Positions 45,141 through 57,300 of a stretch of 64,000 nucleotides of DNA are shown here, piece by piece. Under the pieces are notes generated by a model, which saw only the letters and a list, made by a program, of their open reading frames with translations, was not told the origin of the DNA and did not search any database. The first letter of the stretch is position 1. Each line of letters opens with the position of its first letter. Position numbers and translations under genes: made by a program. The DNA comes from Saussurea involucrata (Eukaryota; Streptophyta; Magnoliopsida; Asterales; Asteraceae), in contig CM066312.1 of the NCBI GenBank assembly GCA_033807775.1, forward strand, positions 31,655,696 to 31,719,695, in the 5' to 3' direction.

Positions 45141-45428
45141 GCGGCTTAGCCCACGTGACTTCCAGCGCAACACACTGTTTTGATTTTTGGTTTTCTGACT
45201 TGGCTTTTGAGTCTGTTTTTCAATCTCTCTCGCAATTCTCCCTGAATTTGGTGCTTTATGTTTGCTCCTTTTTCGATGCCAAATTCCGAGTCTCTTTCGG
45301 CCTCGTTTTCCTTTTCGAGCTCGTTTATCTTTTTCCCAATTATTCGTAAAAACGCTTATTAACTCTTGAATTCTCCCGGTATCACAAAGAGTTAAAACTG
45401 CAATTTCCATCTCTTTTCCCAATTCCAC
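45066..45428 (-). other. Unassigned 120-codon frame repeated in units 2-4
   Basis: A basic, Arg/Lys-rich product (KDKRARKGKRGRKRLGIW, SKHKAPNSGRIAREIEKQT). Homologues lie at 39240-39596 and 42145-42489. The same region is also open on the plus strand, so coding is doubtful. I do not recognise the family. Confidence 0.2.
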
Positions 45429-46095
45429 ACAGATTTTTTCCCTTTAAAATTCACACAAATCGACCATAATAGAAGCTTTCTAATAGAATCTTTTCCACCA
45501 TAAACCAAAATCAAATCCAATTCCATACACTTTAGAAGAACTAAAATTGTAGACCTGCATATCTTCAACATAAATAGACTCAATTTCCATTTCACAAAAA
45601 TCTCATTCCCTATGATTAAGATCAAACCAAAAGATTCCTACCCCAATACCCCAGAATCTTCAACAAAAATAGTAAAACTATTTGTTGCAGCCCTCTTAAC
45701 AAAACAATGGCCATCGACAGGTATAGGAAGAAAAAAAAAAGATGACAGCAAAAATAAACCACACAGGTCTGAAACCCAGAGACTTAACAAAGACCAACAG
45801 CCAAAAAGGATTAGAAGCATCATAAAATAGACTCATCAGACCTGAACCAACTTTATACCAAACACATTCAGAAATCAAAAAGAGACCCTTGAACCACCTT
45901 AATATGATCAAAACAGCTCCAAAATAGAAGCTGATCCAGGGCAGCAACTGTTGAAATCAGAACCAAACAGATACTTTATGAATCTGATCTGATAACTTCA
46001 AAAATATGCATTGGTCTAGAGTTGAGAGTATGGTATTGGAAAATCTGTTTGGTTTTACGCCAGACCTGTTTCTTGTTTGCTAGTGTACTAAATTA

Positions 46096-46461
46096 GGGTC
46101 TGTTTAGTTTGCAGGAATGAAATGGATTTGGAGGGATTAAGATTTTAAATCCATTCCAATCCTGTGCTTGGTTTGCAGGATTTTTCGGATTTAAAATCCG
46201 AGGATTTCTTAGGATTTGTATATATATAATATTGGATAAAAATATGTTTAAATATGTGTTTTCTAATAATCAGTTAAATAAAAGGTAATTTAATTACTTT
46301 TATAATTCTTTTAATGATTTTTTATAATAATGGAATTGAAATCCATTCCAAATCCTACAAATCAAACACACAAAAAGATTCCAAATCCCCCCAAATCCAA
46401 ATCCAAATCCCTACATGAATTCCAATACATTCCATTCCATTCCTACAAACCAAACGAACCC
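46096..46461. mobile_element. PIF/Harbinger (Tourist-like) MITE, complete
   Basis: TTA on both sides (46093-46095 and 46462-46464). Terminal repeats: GGGTCTGTTTAGTTTGCAGG, and GGGTTCGTTTGGTTTGTAGG as the reverse complement of the right end. Truncated 34-nt copies of its left end close array units 1-3. Confidence 0.85.
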
Positions 46462-46464
46462 TTA

Positions 46465-47928
46465 CCGTGTAAGCGTTTTGTAAACAGTCCCCATGTAAAT
46501 GAATGAATAAAGGCAAAATTAGTTCCAACAAGCAACAAACCAAGATGTACGAATAATACAAATTCTAAAACAGCGAGCATATAATTTGTTTTCTAAAGAT
46601 ACTAACCACTTTTACAAGCTGCGAGAAGAAAATTTGAACAATTTCACCTGGGATCATGACCTGATGAGTTTTAATTCAACTAAGGTTTAGAAAAAGGTTA
46701 CTAACAATATTTTAAAGGTGCTCTTCATTTTGCAAGAAATTGAGAATAAAACACCGGTCATACATATCACATCATCCTATGGCTTAATCTAATAATTTAA
46801 AACAATTTAATGAATTAGTTAATATATGATTATTATGTTAATGCGATAGGAGTGTAAAACAAAATTGAAAATACGTTAAAAAATGAATTTTAAATATAAA
46901 AAATATTTTTTATGTAGTGTATATGATATATATTAAAATATATAAATCAAAAAAATTAAATATTGGGCTCATTTCGAACGTATCGAAGGGACGATTATAA
47001 TGGTGTAACTTGTTAAAATTAAAACGTATTTTTTTAACGTATTTTAGTTAATAAACGATTATATGTATTAAATGTAAAATTAAAATTATGAAAGTAAAAG
47101 GTATAAAGTAAAGTAAGTAAATAAGTATAGGGGTTGAAAGTGTAAATTACAAATTCAATTCACAATTGCTCCGCACTCGCACTTGCTCCCCCGCATGTGC
47201 TCCGCACTTACTCACCAGGTCCGCACTTGCGGACCCATGGCTATTTGTGTAAGGTGGTAGAGAAAATGGCTATTTTCTCAATACCCCAATCAGAAATGGC
47301 TATTTGTGTCAATTTCCCCTTATCAAGTCCTTGGAATAAATGAACCAAATAGGCGAGTGAGAAATCAAAGCAAGACAGAAGACACTGACTGATGTAAGAT
47401 GATGAGACAATTGGCCAAATTACGCGACATAATATCACTTGACAGCATTGAGCTTATCACTTGACAACACAAAAAGCCAGCTGCTACCAGGACCTGGCGC
47501 AATATCTCTCTCTACCCAAGTTAGAGAATTCAAGGATCTCTTCCACGATTTCAGAACCAAAAGAATTTTTTCAGTAAAAACGTTGCGTCTGCCTCAAAGA
47601 AATCATAAACAGCATAGGCAGAAGTAAGTTGAATATAATAATTTGCCAAATTCACTTTACAATTTCCATTTCTCTCATAAAGCCAAAATTTGATACTAAA
47701 ACCAAGCTCCAATGTTTTCATCCCACATGTACATGTAAGGTTTACTTCTACCTATGAAACAGAACAACTAACAAATGCAATAAATTGTTTTTGAAATTAT
47801 TAAATCACTCTTTAAATGAAATAAAAGGTACAAAAATCACCACAAACAAACTGCACAGTTCAGAACCAGCAAACTGATCCACAACTAACGGAGTATGACA
47901 CCTACGGCCTCTATAGAAAACGTGACAC
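46465..47928. other. Gene-free AT-rich region with an interspersed repeat
   Basis: 46900-47160 is homologous to 19748-20040. A CCGCACTTGC-type direct repeat lies at about 47167-47232, and a duplicated AATGGCTATTT motif at about 47265 and 47295. No supported ORF. Confidence 0.5.
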
Positions 47929-47931
47929 TTA

Positions 47932-48755
47932 GGGCCTGTTTGTTTTTAAAAAAAAAACTCTAAAAACCCCTTAAATCTGATTCGGTCAGATGGTTGGTCT
48001 TTAAGACCGTTTGTTTTTTCTTTCAAAAAAAGAGCTGAAAAGCTCTGAAATCATCTTATTTCAAAAGAGGTAAACCTCCATCTTAAAACCTCTGAGCTAA
48101 AACTGAAACCCTAACAGCCGTCGTCGTCGTTCACAACCGCCACCGTCGTCCTTCACACCACTTTCGTATCATCACCACCACCACCTTCTCCGCCACCACC
48201 GCCGTCGTCGACGTTCACAACCGCCGCCGTCGTCCTTCACACCACCGCCGTATCAGCATCACCACCACGACCACCTTCTCCTCCCACTGCCGATGTCGTC
48301 CTTCACAACCTCTCCCTCTTTGTCTTTCTCTTTATCCCATCACCGCCGGCGGCACCTTTTTTATCGCCGCTGTCACCTTTTTTCTCTTCTTTACATTGTC
48401 GACGGCGGCTTCTTTTTGCTAGATTAGGGATCTTGTTTGAGATGAGAAGTTAAGTAAACAAGAAACCTAGCTGCAGTTGTCTATTTATTATAGTGGTTTT
48501 TTTTAAGGTTTTCATGGGCCCGAATTTTGTGAGTTATGGCCTTTTCTATTTGGGCTTATAATGTTTAATTTTTTTTAGGTTTATTAATAATAAAAATATA
48601 TGGTCTTATAATTAATTTTAGATTCAGACTTTAAATTTGATGTTACAAAAACAAACAATCTTATTATTCAGATTTTAGACTTCAGCACCACCTCTTATAA
48701 ATCAGAAGTGAAATAAGACTTCAGACTTCAGACCTCTTAAAAAACAAACGACACC
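47932..48755. mobile_element. PIF/Harbinger-type non-autonomous element with GC-rich core
   Basis: TTA duplication at 47929-47931 and 48756-48758. Ends GGGCCTGTTTGTTTTT, and GGTGTCGTTTGTTTTTT as the reverse complement of the right end. Subterminal CACCACCTCTTATAAATCAG matches the element at 16856-17448. The core (48115-48370) is unusually GC-rich with CGTCGTC and CACCACC runs, unlike the AT-rich arms, and may be a captured fragment. Confidence 0.75.
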
Positions 48756-48758
48756 TTA

Positions 48759-49201
48759 CTGACTGACATAAGCAACCCACGATACTTGCAGTTTTTGCTA
48801 ATATTTGAACTTAGAACCCTTAAATTCAACACAACAACTCTAAATAACTGCTACCTAAAAACGTAGGAAGGAAGATAAGTGTAAGAACCTTGCTTGGTCT
48901 AGAGATGTCATGGGAAGGTTTCTGACAGGGGCCTCTTTCCCTATCAACGAACAACTTGTCTACAAATAAACACAACAACATTGGATTATGAACAAGTATC
49001 CAGGACCAAATTTTCCAATTTAACGAACCTAAGAACAACTTAAAAGGGTTTTACCTCTGCTTATAAAATCAAACAAGATGTATTTTCTCTAAGTTCGGAG
49101 AGGTCATAATAGAAGAGAGCATCAGGAATCTGTTTCTCGAGACCTTCAACCATCTTCAACAAGCTCTTCAACTCCTCTATAACCATTCACATGAAACAAT
49201 A
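48759..49201 (-). other. Possible exon remnants of a host gene (unidentified)
   Basis: On the minus strand, after an acceptor-like TTATAG near 49180, a reading EELKSLLKMVEGLEKQIPDA runs to about 49075. A second exon-like piece (about 48970-48893; KLFVDRERGPCQKPSHDI) ends at AAG/GTTCTT. Both could belong to a gene now interrupted by the Mutator-like element. I do not recognise the product; weak. Confidence 0.2.
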
Positions 49202-49494
49202 TTTGAAATAGAGTAAATTACATAAATCGTCCCTGATGTTTGGTTGCTTTTTGGATTTGGTCCCTATTTCCAAAAAATTACACTGAGCGTCCCTAAGGTT
49301 TGACAAACCGCACGGAATTGGTCCCTCCCTCTAACGTCGTTTAAGAAACCCAGTTAAGTCTAAGGGTATTTTAGTCTTTTTACTCTCTTTTTGTCTTTTT
49401 CCTAATTAATAAATAAAAAGAATAAAAAAATAATTAATAAACCCCCTACCCCCTACCCCCCCTCCTCCTTCTTCTTCTTCCTCAGGACCTCCGG

Positions 49495-49790
49495 CCACCA
49501 CCACCACCACCATCATCATCTTTAACCCATCACCACCACCACCACCATCATCATCAACCCAACACCACCATCATCATCAACCCATCACCACCACCACCAC
49601 CACCATCATCATCAACCCAACACCACCATCATCATCAACCCATCACCACCACCACCACCACCACCATCATCATCAACCCAACACCACCATCATCATCAAC
49701 CCATCACCACCACCATCACCACCATCATCATCAACCCAACACCAACACCACCATCATCATCAACCCATCACCACCACCACCCTATAGACA
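49495..49790. repeat. CACCACCATCATCATCAACC minisatellite
   Basis: Nested repeats of ACCACC and ATCATCATC with AACCCA(A/T)CACC spacers, about five higher-order units of roughly 50-60 nt. Confidence 0.9.
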
Positions 49791-49798
49791 CAGATGCA

Positions 49799-49800
<2 letters not shown>

Positions 49801-49879
<79 letters not shown>
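49801..49879. repeat. (TA)n(TG)n microsatellite
   Basis: About 30 nt TA followed by about 48 nt TG. Confidence 0.95.
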
Positions 49880-49882
<3 letters not shown>

Positions 49883-49965
49883 AGGTGAAATAAAATCAAG
49901 AATTCTAAAACCCGTTTTCTAAAAAACCAAAAAATGGGTTTTTATTTAAAGAAAAATCGTGTTAC

Positions 49966-50059
49966 CTTCTTGTTGTGGGACAATGGATTCAGCAAATCTT
50001 AGCAAGATGACAAATGAGAGTGATAGAAATATGATGAATTCAGGTTTCTTTGCTGCCAT
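49966..50059 (-). pseudogene. Captured first exon encoding a signal-peptide-like N-terminus
   Basis: Minus-strand ATG at 50059 gives MAAKKPEFIIFLSLSFVILL, then a short polar stretch: basic start, hydrophobic core and small residues, as in a secretory signal peptide. The exon ends at CAAGAAG/GTAACA, a good donor site (49966/49965), after 31 codons. It sits inside the Mutator-like element without other exons, so it is best read as a captured gene fragment. The donor gene is unknown. Confidence 0.45.
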
Positions 50060-50695
50060 TGTTGCAGAACTCAAGAGTTTGAAGAAAAGTTGGAGATGGA
50101 TGGGTGTGAAATTACTAGATATGGTTTGCTGCAATTCTTGAAGATGAAAGGAAGAAATAACTCAAATGTGTGTATAGTAAATTGTGATGGTCCAAAATGC
50201 CAAATTAAGCAGTCATACATGAAGGCCTTTTGTGGTAGAGTAAAAACGATTTGCAGACACTCATGAGGAAGAGGAAGAAGAAGAAGAAGGGGGGGGGGAA
50301 GGGGTATAGGGGGATAACAACGGTGGTGGAGGTTGAGATGCAACCGGAGGTGGTGGTGGCCGGAGGTGGTGGCCAGAGAAAGGTGAGGAAGGGGGTTGTG
50401 GGTTCGTGAGGAAGAAGAAGGAGGAGGGGGGGGGGGGGGGTAGTGGGTGTAGGGGGGTGGGGTATTTTTTAATTTGTTTTTTAGTTTTCTTTTAGAATAA
50501 AGGCAAAAACAAATGTAAAAAGACCAAAATACCCCTAGACTTAACTGTGTTAACTGGTTTCGTTAGAGGGAGGGACCAATTCCGTGCGGTTTGTCGAACC
50601 TCAGGGACGCACAGTGTAATTTTTTGGAAATAGGGACCAAATCCAAAAAGCAACCAAACATCAGGGACGATTTATGTAATTTACTCTTTGAAATA

Positions 50696-51814
50696 TCTTA
50701 TGAATCATTTCAGAGTTGAAAACAAATAGAAGAAGAAACATTTACAAATGAAATCTACAACTAAATCAGATTGTTTAATAGGTCAACTAAAAGAGAGAGA
50801 GAAACAAGAGGTCCACCTTAAGAAAGTAGAAGACGGCTGAACAATTTTTAGGAAGACATACAGCAGCACCGTGTCTATTTTAATATGGAATGGCAATGAG
50901 AGATTTGGGAATGTGGGAGTATGTTGAAATATTCTGACTTCAATTTTGGATGGGGGCCTATTTCATGGCTTTGTTCAATTTCGAATTTGAATTTGGTCCA
51001 ACTCTGGAACAGTGTTGGGAAGATAAACAGTGTTGGAATGGTAAACATCCACAACTGCAACTTATCACATGCATTGAAGATGTGTTACATTATGCTTTAT
51101 TTGAGAGTTTTTAAAAGATTGTGTTTAGAAAAGCAGTACCATATTCTTTAGTAGTTGTGTTTAAGACTTTTTCAAATTTGGTTTATAGTGTAGTATAGAT
51201 AACTCTCATTTGGAGTGCAGTATCAAGCGATTCGTGTAGTTAAAAAATGGCTATTGGTTGTCGCTGTAATTGATTTCTGATGGAATTCCTCCAAGTGAAC
51301 AACATATCGACTGTTGGGGTTTATGCAGCCACTATTCCGTCTTTTTGAAGGACGGCAAAACAGGCCCCTTAGGTTTCCTGTTTTGCCAATTCTTACCACC
51401 AATAACAAACTTTGCAAAAGTATTTCACGTTCGTACGTTCTAAATTCCTACAATGTTACATTTTAAAATAATATGGTTTGATAAACATGTAAGAAAGTTT
51501 TATGATAAAACTGAATAGTAAGATAGGGATGGATTCCGGTGAGAAGTGGTTACCAACCGTTGGATGAGAAATAGAGGAATGTTAGGATGAGAGGCACCGA
51601 GATAAGACGCACTAAGATGCACCAAAGTAATTCCCTTTTAAGCCGCAATTTATGAGAGGGTATTTGATTAAAAGTAATCAACGGTTTAAAAGTATTTTCT
51701 GACACTTGTCACCAAAAATAACACTAGTATTATATGTCGCCATCCAAAATATCAAAGACTTGTGTCGATACATTCATAAAACTGTGACATCAAAAAAGTG
51801 AAATCAAACCAATT
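50696..51814. other. Gene-free region containing an empty Harbinger site
   Basis: 51220-51420 is homologous to the sequences flanking the Harbinger element at 59425-61242 (GGAATTCCTCCAA, CACTATTCCGT, ACAGGCCCC). Here the site is unoccupied (AGGCCCCTTAGGTTTCCTG at about 51362). No supported gene in the rest. Confidence 0.55.
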
Positions 51815-53186
51815 TCAGAACCCCACACTAATTCGGAATAAAGTATTTATTACACGCAACCTGAAAGTGTCATGTGTTACGGCAGCCTGTATCATGGTCC
51901 TCATTCGCGGCACTATGGCAGGAAGGGGAGGTGCTACCTCCGATTGTAGATTGATCCAAAGCAGCAGAGCAGGACAAGATTGGGAAGCCGTGGAGCTGCT
52001 ATCACTGCCAATGGGGGCGTTAGCGTGGACACATGTGGGATTGAGCTGCCGCATATGCTCTTCTGCCAACCGCCCCTGGTTCCAATTAAAGTTGGTATTC
52101 TTTCTCGTAATGGCGTCGTGCTGATGGTACCCTTTGTTCATCTTGTAGCTAATTTGGGGACGATCCCAAACAAATCTAGCCACATCATAGTTCTCAAACA
52201 CCCTAAATTGTTTTGCAACAACATGTGGTGTGTGATATACTTACTACACGGTTGATGCAAAATAATGGGGCTAAAAGGGTCCCATAGCGTGCCTGATCTT
52301 GCAAAGGATCAGGCAACATTGACAGTTTGTAAGGTAACCATACGATTTCCTGTTTATACAAGGAATTGAATTTTATATATATATATTTCAATCACAGTTG
52401 GTTCGATAAATTTGAAAGAGAAGGAGGAATTAGATTGCTTACTTCATTAGAAAGACTATCAAGAATTTCATGTACCACTTGGTTGTATTTGAGATGGTGG
52501 TTGTTACAGATTAGGCGGACAATCTCCAGAACCGAACACAAGAAAGGGAATTTTAAGTTCCCCAGCTCCAATTGAACTCCTATGGCATCCCGCATTCTAG
52601 GAATGCGAATCAGTATAAAACACTGCCAATGAAAAAAAATATAATTTAGTTAGAAAAAGAATACAACTTGTGTCTTACCAAAATAACCCAAAGCAAAGGT
52701 TGCCATCAACCATCCGCTTTGAACTAGCCTTCCATGTCTGGATCCGATGGTAGAGAAAGGCCAGCAGCAGCGCATATTCGCTTAGCCCCTCCAAGTTTTC
52801 TACAAACTGGACATACACGCTGCTGATGACATGATCGCAGGGAACAATCATTATGGTTAAAAGCAAGGCGATAGTCAATCGATTTCAACTCAAGAATAGA
52901 CATCCTCTTGGTGCTTTCTAACTCGAACACACAGCTAAAGGCATCATCGAGATCACGGGAATTAGAGGTAGTCGCCCCAAATGGGCAACCCCGTCAAGAA
53001 AAGAACATCCTCTAGCGTGATGCTGAGGCGGTGACCATTGAACTCAAAGAAATTTTGTTCAGGATTATACCTTGACAACAATATATGAACTAACGGCCAA
53101 AACATGTCTAAGTTGTTAGGCACCTTAAGTAATCGAAGCAGACAACTCCCAGGTTCATTGTTTTGAATGGTTGCATTGCATCTCAT
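51815..53186 (-). pseudogene. Plant mobile domain (PMD) protein remnant
   Basis: Minus-strand frames starting at 53186 give LLRLLKVPNNLDMFWPLVH and FEFNGHRLSITLEDVLFLTG then LPI, the signature of the aminotransferase-like plant mobile domain. The reading then shifts frame at about 52985 (NSRDLDDAFSCVFELES) and again at about 52850 (SSVYVQFVENLEGLSEY, LLLAFLYHRI), each piece fitting the domain in order. Further frames (52392-52595 and 51815-52201) may be C-terminal exons. PMD proteins include silencing factors (MAIN/MAIL) and transposon-borne versions. This copy is broken. Confidence 0.6.
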
Positions 53187-53199
53187 CTATCCTTCTCTT

Positions 53200-54157
53200 G
53201 AACTCTACATCAAGTGCATACATTTCCGGTCCATTTACCGGCTAAGACTTCATTTTCACTCACCTTTCAGATTATAAATTCCCATCATCGATGTCGATTT
53301 GCCTACTTATATGTAGGTATGAAAAAATTCTTCTTTCTCAAGTATAACGTAAGAACAAAAGCATCTGTTATGTTAACCCTGTGCTTAAATACATTTTTGA
53401 TACAGAAACAAGTGTCAAGAAAGGCTTGTGTTGTCGTGTGGAGACTAAGCTGATTATGGAGTCAAATACATCTATAAGACAGGAATTTGAAAACTCAATG
53501 CTATACTAACCAACTTAAAGACCAATATCAAGTAAAATTTCTTCACAAGAGTTGATCTAATCTAATAAATAAATGGCTACAAATTTTACTGCCGGTGATG
53601 AAAATTTTAAAGATAAGATGAAAATTTTGGACTATATCATTATCCTCCAAATTCCATCGATTGGAGCAGGCAGAGAAAATGCATTTAACCTGTGCATTCT
53701 ACAAAATTAAAAATCAGTTTTTGGTACTTGAATTTTTTTTGTACAGGGCCTATATCTATCTGAGTGTATTTTCGAAATATTGGATGTAAAGATTCATCGA
53801 CATTATTTCAAAATTGTACATCTATCAACAATATGTTTCAATTTGTCAGCTGTGAAGTCGATTTTTATATAATCCAAACATTTGGCAAGATGAGAAACAA
53901 AGAAACATCAACATCCATATTCTTAGAACCCTTAAGAAACTTCAACTTAGACTCCTACCGTCAAAATCGAGAAACAAAATCACACCTACCAAAAACATTC
54001 CAAGTCAATAGATTGAATCTACGAGTGACATCTGCCTAAATTCTAATTATAAATCTTGTTCGAACTAATTTCGCTTTACTCCAGAATTAATCCATGAATT
54101 TCATGGATTAATGCTATTTTGAACGTATGGATTTTGATTTCTAACATTATATTAAAC
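53200..54157. other. Gene-free AT-rich region
   Basis: No convincing ORF, terminal repeat or RNA gene. Open frames here (53214-53453 and 53764-54039) show no family motif. Confidence 0.5.
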
Positions 54158-54162
54158 GTATC

Positions 54163-54303
54163 TGTAAAAGTAACTCATATTCTATATTGATGTCAGAAAA
54201 CTAGGAGGGTGAACCCTCTATATATACAAGATACAAACCCTAAAAGATACCTAAACAAGGCCCATGGGCTGTAGCCCAATATACACTAAATATACAATTA
54301 ACA
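54163..54303 (-). repeat. 3' LTR of the minus-strand copia
   Basis: On the minus strand it runs TGTTAATTG...TTTTACA, with TATA-like TGTATATATAGAGG. The adjacent minus-strand purine tract GAGGAGGAG (54304-54314) marks the 3' side. Confidence 0.9.
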
Positions 54304-54310
54304 CTCCTCC

Positions 54311-57300
54311 TCAAGTTGGAGCATAAATGTTAATCATGCCCAACTTGTTACAAATAAAATCTATTTGAGTTTTTCGGAGAGGTTTAGTGAGGATGTCCGC
54401 AAGCTGAAAGTCTGTCTTAACGTGAATTGGTTGAATGGATGGAGGGTCTGCTTGTGTGCCTACAACTCGATCTCTGATAAGATGACAGTCAACCTCAATG
54501 TGGTTCGTCCGCTCATGAAATACTTGATTTTTTGCTATATGAATAGCTGATTGACTATCGCAGTATAATCGCATCAAGTTATTAGAAACTACACCGAGCT
54601 CTATGAGAAGACGACGAACCCATATCATTTCTGATGTAACATCTGCCATGGCTCTATATTCTGATTCAGCACTAGATCTAGATACTGTGTGTTGCTTCTT
54701 ACTCTTCCACGATACAAGATTTCCTCCAACAAATACACAATACCCGGTAGTAGATCGTCGAGAGATCGGGCAACCTGCCCAATCTGCATCTGAAAAACCA
54801 GATATCCGACCATCTCCTTTTTTCTGTAAAAGCACCTACACGACAATGCCCCTGATCAGAATATAAGATGCCAAGACCTGGTGTGGTCTTGAGATATCTC
54901 AAGACACGAAGAGCAGCATCCCAGTGTCCAGTGAATGGAGCAGCCATGAATTGGCTCAGGACACTGACGGTAAAGGAAATACCTGGTCGTGTGACTGTTA
55001 AATAATTAATCTTCCCGACCAATCGTCTGTAGCGCTCAGGATCCTTCTTCGGATCTCCGTCCTCTGGAAGGAGCTTCCTTGTAGGAAGCATTGGAGTATC
55101 AACGGGCTTGCAACCCAGTAAGCCACATTCGGTCAACATATCAAGGACATACTTCCGTTGAGAGAGAAGTATTCCTTGTGGAGAGCGAGATACCTCTATG
55201 CCAAGGAAGTACCGAAGTCGACCTAAGTCGCTTATCTGAAACTGCGACTGAAGAAACTTTTTGAGTTTGGTAATCCCGACCTCATCATCTCCTGTAATTA
55301 TGATGTCATCAACATAAACCACTACAATAATCCTTTTGCCCTGCCGGTGTCTAAAGAACACAGAATGATCAGATGCACTGCGAACCATCCCAAATTCTCC
55401 CATAACACTAGAAAATCGACCAAACCATGCCCTGGGAGACTGCTTAAGACCATATAAAGAACGGCGTAATCTGCAAACTTTCGAGGCCTCCTCCTCGACA
55501 ATGAACCCAGGTGGCTGCTCCATATATACCTCCTCCTCAAGAACACCATTAAGAAAGGCGTTCTTGACATCAAGCTGATAGAGCGGCCAATGATGAATGG
55601 CAGCAAGGGCAATACAAATACGGACATACGGCATTTTAGCAACCGGTGAGAAAGTTTCATCATAAACAATTCCGTATGCCTGAGAATACCCTTTAGCAAC
55701 TAACCGAGCCTTCAGGCGATGTAGGGAGCCATCCGGGTGTAGTTTAACTGTAAATACCCAACGACAACCAACAATACGTTTTCCCGGAGGAAGTGTTTCA
55801 AGATCCCAGGTATGATTAGCCCGAAGAGCCCCTAACTCGTCTTCCATGGCCTGTCGCCATCCTGGGTGAGCTAGAGCAGTCATCACATCCCTGGGAATTA
55901 GGTAGGAATCAAGGGTACTGGTATAGGCTGTAGACTCGGGGGAGAGGTGAGAGTAGGCAACATAATCCTGAATAGGATAACGGGTGCAGTGTCGAGGTTC
56001 TTTGCGAAGGGCAATAGGTATATCGGGAAATGGTGCTCCAGAAGGATCATAGATAGGAACATCAGGTGTAGGAGAGGTGGTATTAGGTATGGTTGTTTCT
56101 GGTAAGGGTGTATCTGGCAACGATGTGTTAGGCTCATTTGTGGGAAGCATAACTGAGGATGGACCAGAGTCATGGTTCGGTTGTGAATTAAGTGGCTCAG
56201 TTGTTTGAGCCTTACCTCGTCGAGCATATGTGAAAAGTAATGGCGGAGGTTCTGCCGGTAGGCCCGTGGTAGCAGGAGTCGGAGCGTCTGAGACTGGAGG
56301 AACAGAGGGTACAGCGGACACAGGAAAAGTGGGAATAAGGTGAGAGTCGGGTATGTCAAGTTCATGGAACGGGTCGGAAATGGGATGGGAATGTTCGAGG
56401 AAGTAAGGGCATGACTCATGGAAGGTGACATCGGCACTAGTAAAGTAGCGGTGAAGAGAGGGACTATAACACCGATACCCTTTCTGGACTCGTGAGTAAC
56501 CAAGGAAGACACAACGAATGGCTCGTGGATCAAGTTTAGTGAGTTGTGGACGATGATCATGAACATAGGCTACGCATCCAAAAATTCTGGGTGCAAGAGG
56601 AAAGGGAGTTCCTTTAGGAAAGAGTACAGAAAAGGGGGATTTACCATGAAGGACAGGTGTAGGCATGCGGTTAATCAGATACGCGGCAGTAAGAATCGCG
56701 TCCCCCCAGAATCGTTTAGGGACACGAGATTGAAACATGATTGTTCGAGCAACATCCAACAAATGGCGATTCTTGCATTCAGCAACACCATTTTGTTGGG
56801 ATGTATATACGCATGAAGATTCATGAACAATGCCGTGTGTTTTCAAATACGAAGAGAAGTCAGTAGAGAAGTATTCCTTTGCATTATCGGATCGTAAAGT
56901 TTTGATTGATGAGTTAAATTGATTTTGAACATATGAATGAAATTCGCGAAAAATGGTAAATACTTCACGACGAGATTTTAATAAATAAACCCAAGTAGCA
57001 CGAGAATAATCATCAATAAAGGTAATAAAGTACTGAAATCCCAAAGTAAACGTTGTAGGGAAAGGACCCCATACATCAGAATGCACGAGTTCAAAAGAAG
57101 AACTGACTCTACTAGACACTCTAGGGGGATAGGGACGCCTGGTGTGTTTACCAAGCTGACATGACTCACAATGAAAATTAATAGACGAAAGTGGAAAATC
57201 CGGTCTCAGTTGTCTCAGAACTGCTGCAGAGGGATGGCCTAGCCGGCAGTGCGCCTCCCTTATACTAGAATCACATATGTTTGCTGTAGGACGTGAAGGT

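Larger units (their letters stand above)
34041..46461. repeat. Four-unit tandem array of a composite transposon-derived unit
   Basis: Units start at CTTAAAACC: 34041, 36813, 41042 and 43963. Units 1-3 end with a 34-nt stub of a Harbinger MITE joined to a 745-760 nt gypsy LTR fragment; unit 4 ends with the complete MITE (46096-46461). Units 2-4 are nearly identical by eye; unit 1 is more diverged and lacks an internal piece of about 750 nt. Unit 1 has gained two nested MITEs and unit 2 a 1.3-kb plastid insert. No supported gene. Confidence 0.88.
43963..46461. repeat. Array unit 4, ending in the complete MITE
   Basis: Same as unit 3 up to 46095, but the MITE is complete instead of truncated and no LTR fragment follows, so this unit shows the pre-duplication right border. 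Confidence 0.85.
49211..50686. mobile_element. Mutator-like element (Pack-MULE candidate)
   Basis: Perfect 9-bp TSD TTTGAAATA (49202-49210 and 50687-50695) and terminal inverted repeats of about 180 nt (GAGTAAATTACATAAATCGT at left and its near-perfect complement at right). Long TIRs with 9-bp TSDs are diagnostic of Mutator-like elements. No transposase. The interior carries CAC/ATC minisatellites, a TA/TG microsatellite and an exon-like segment on the minus strand. Confidence 0.88.
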
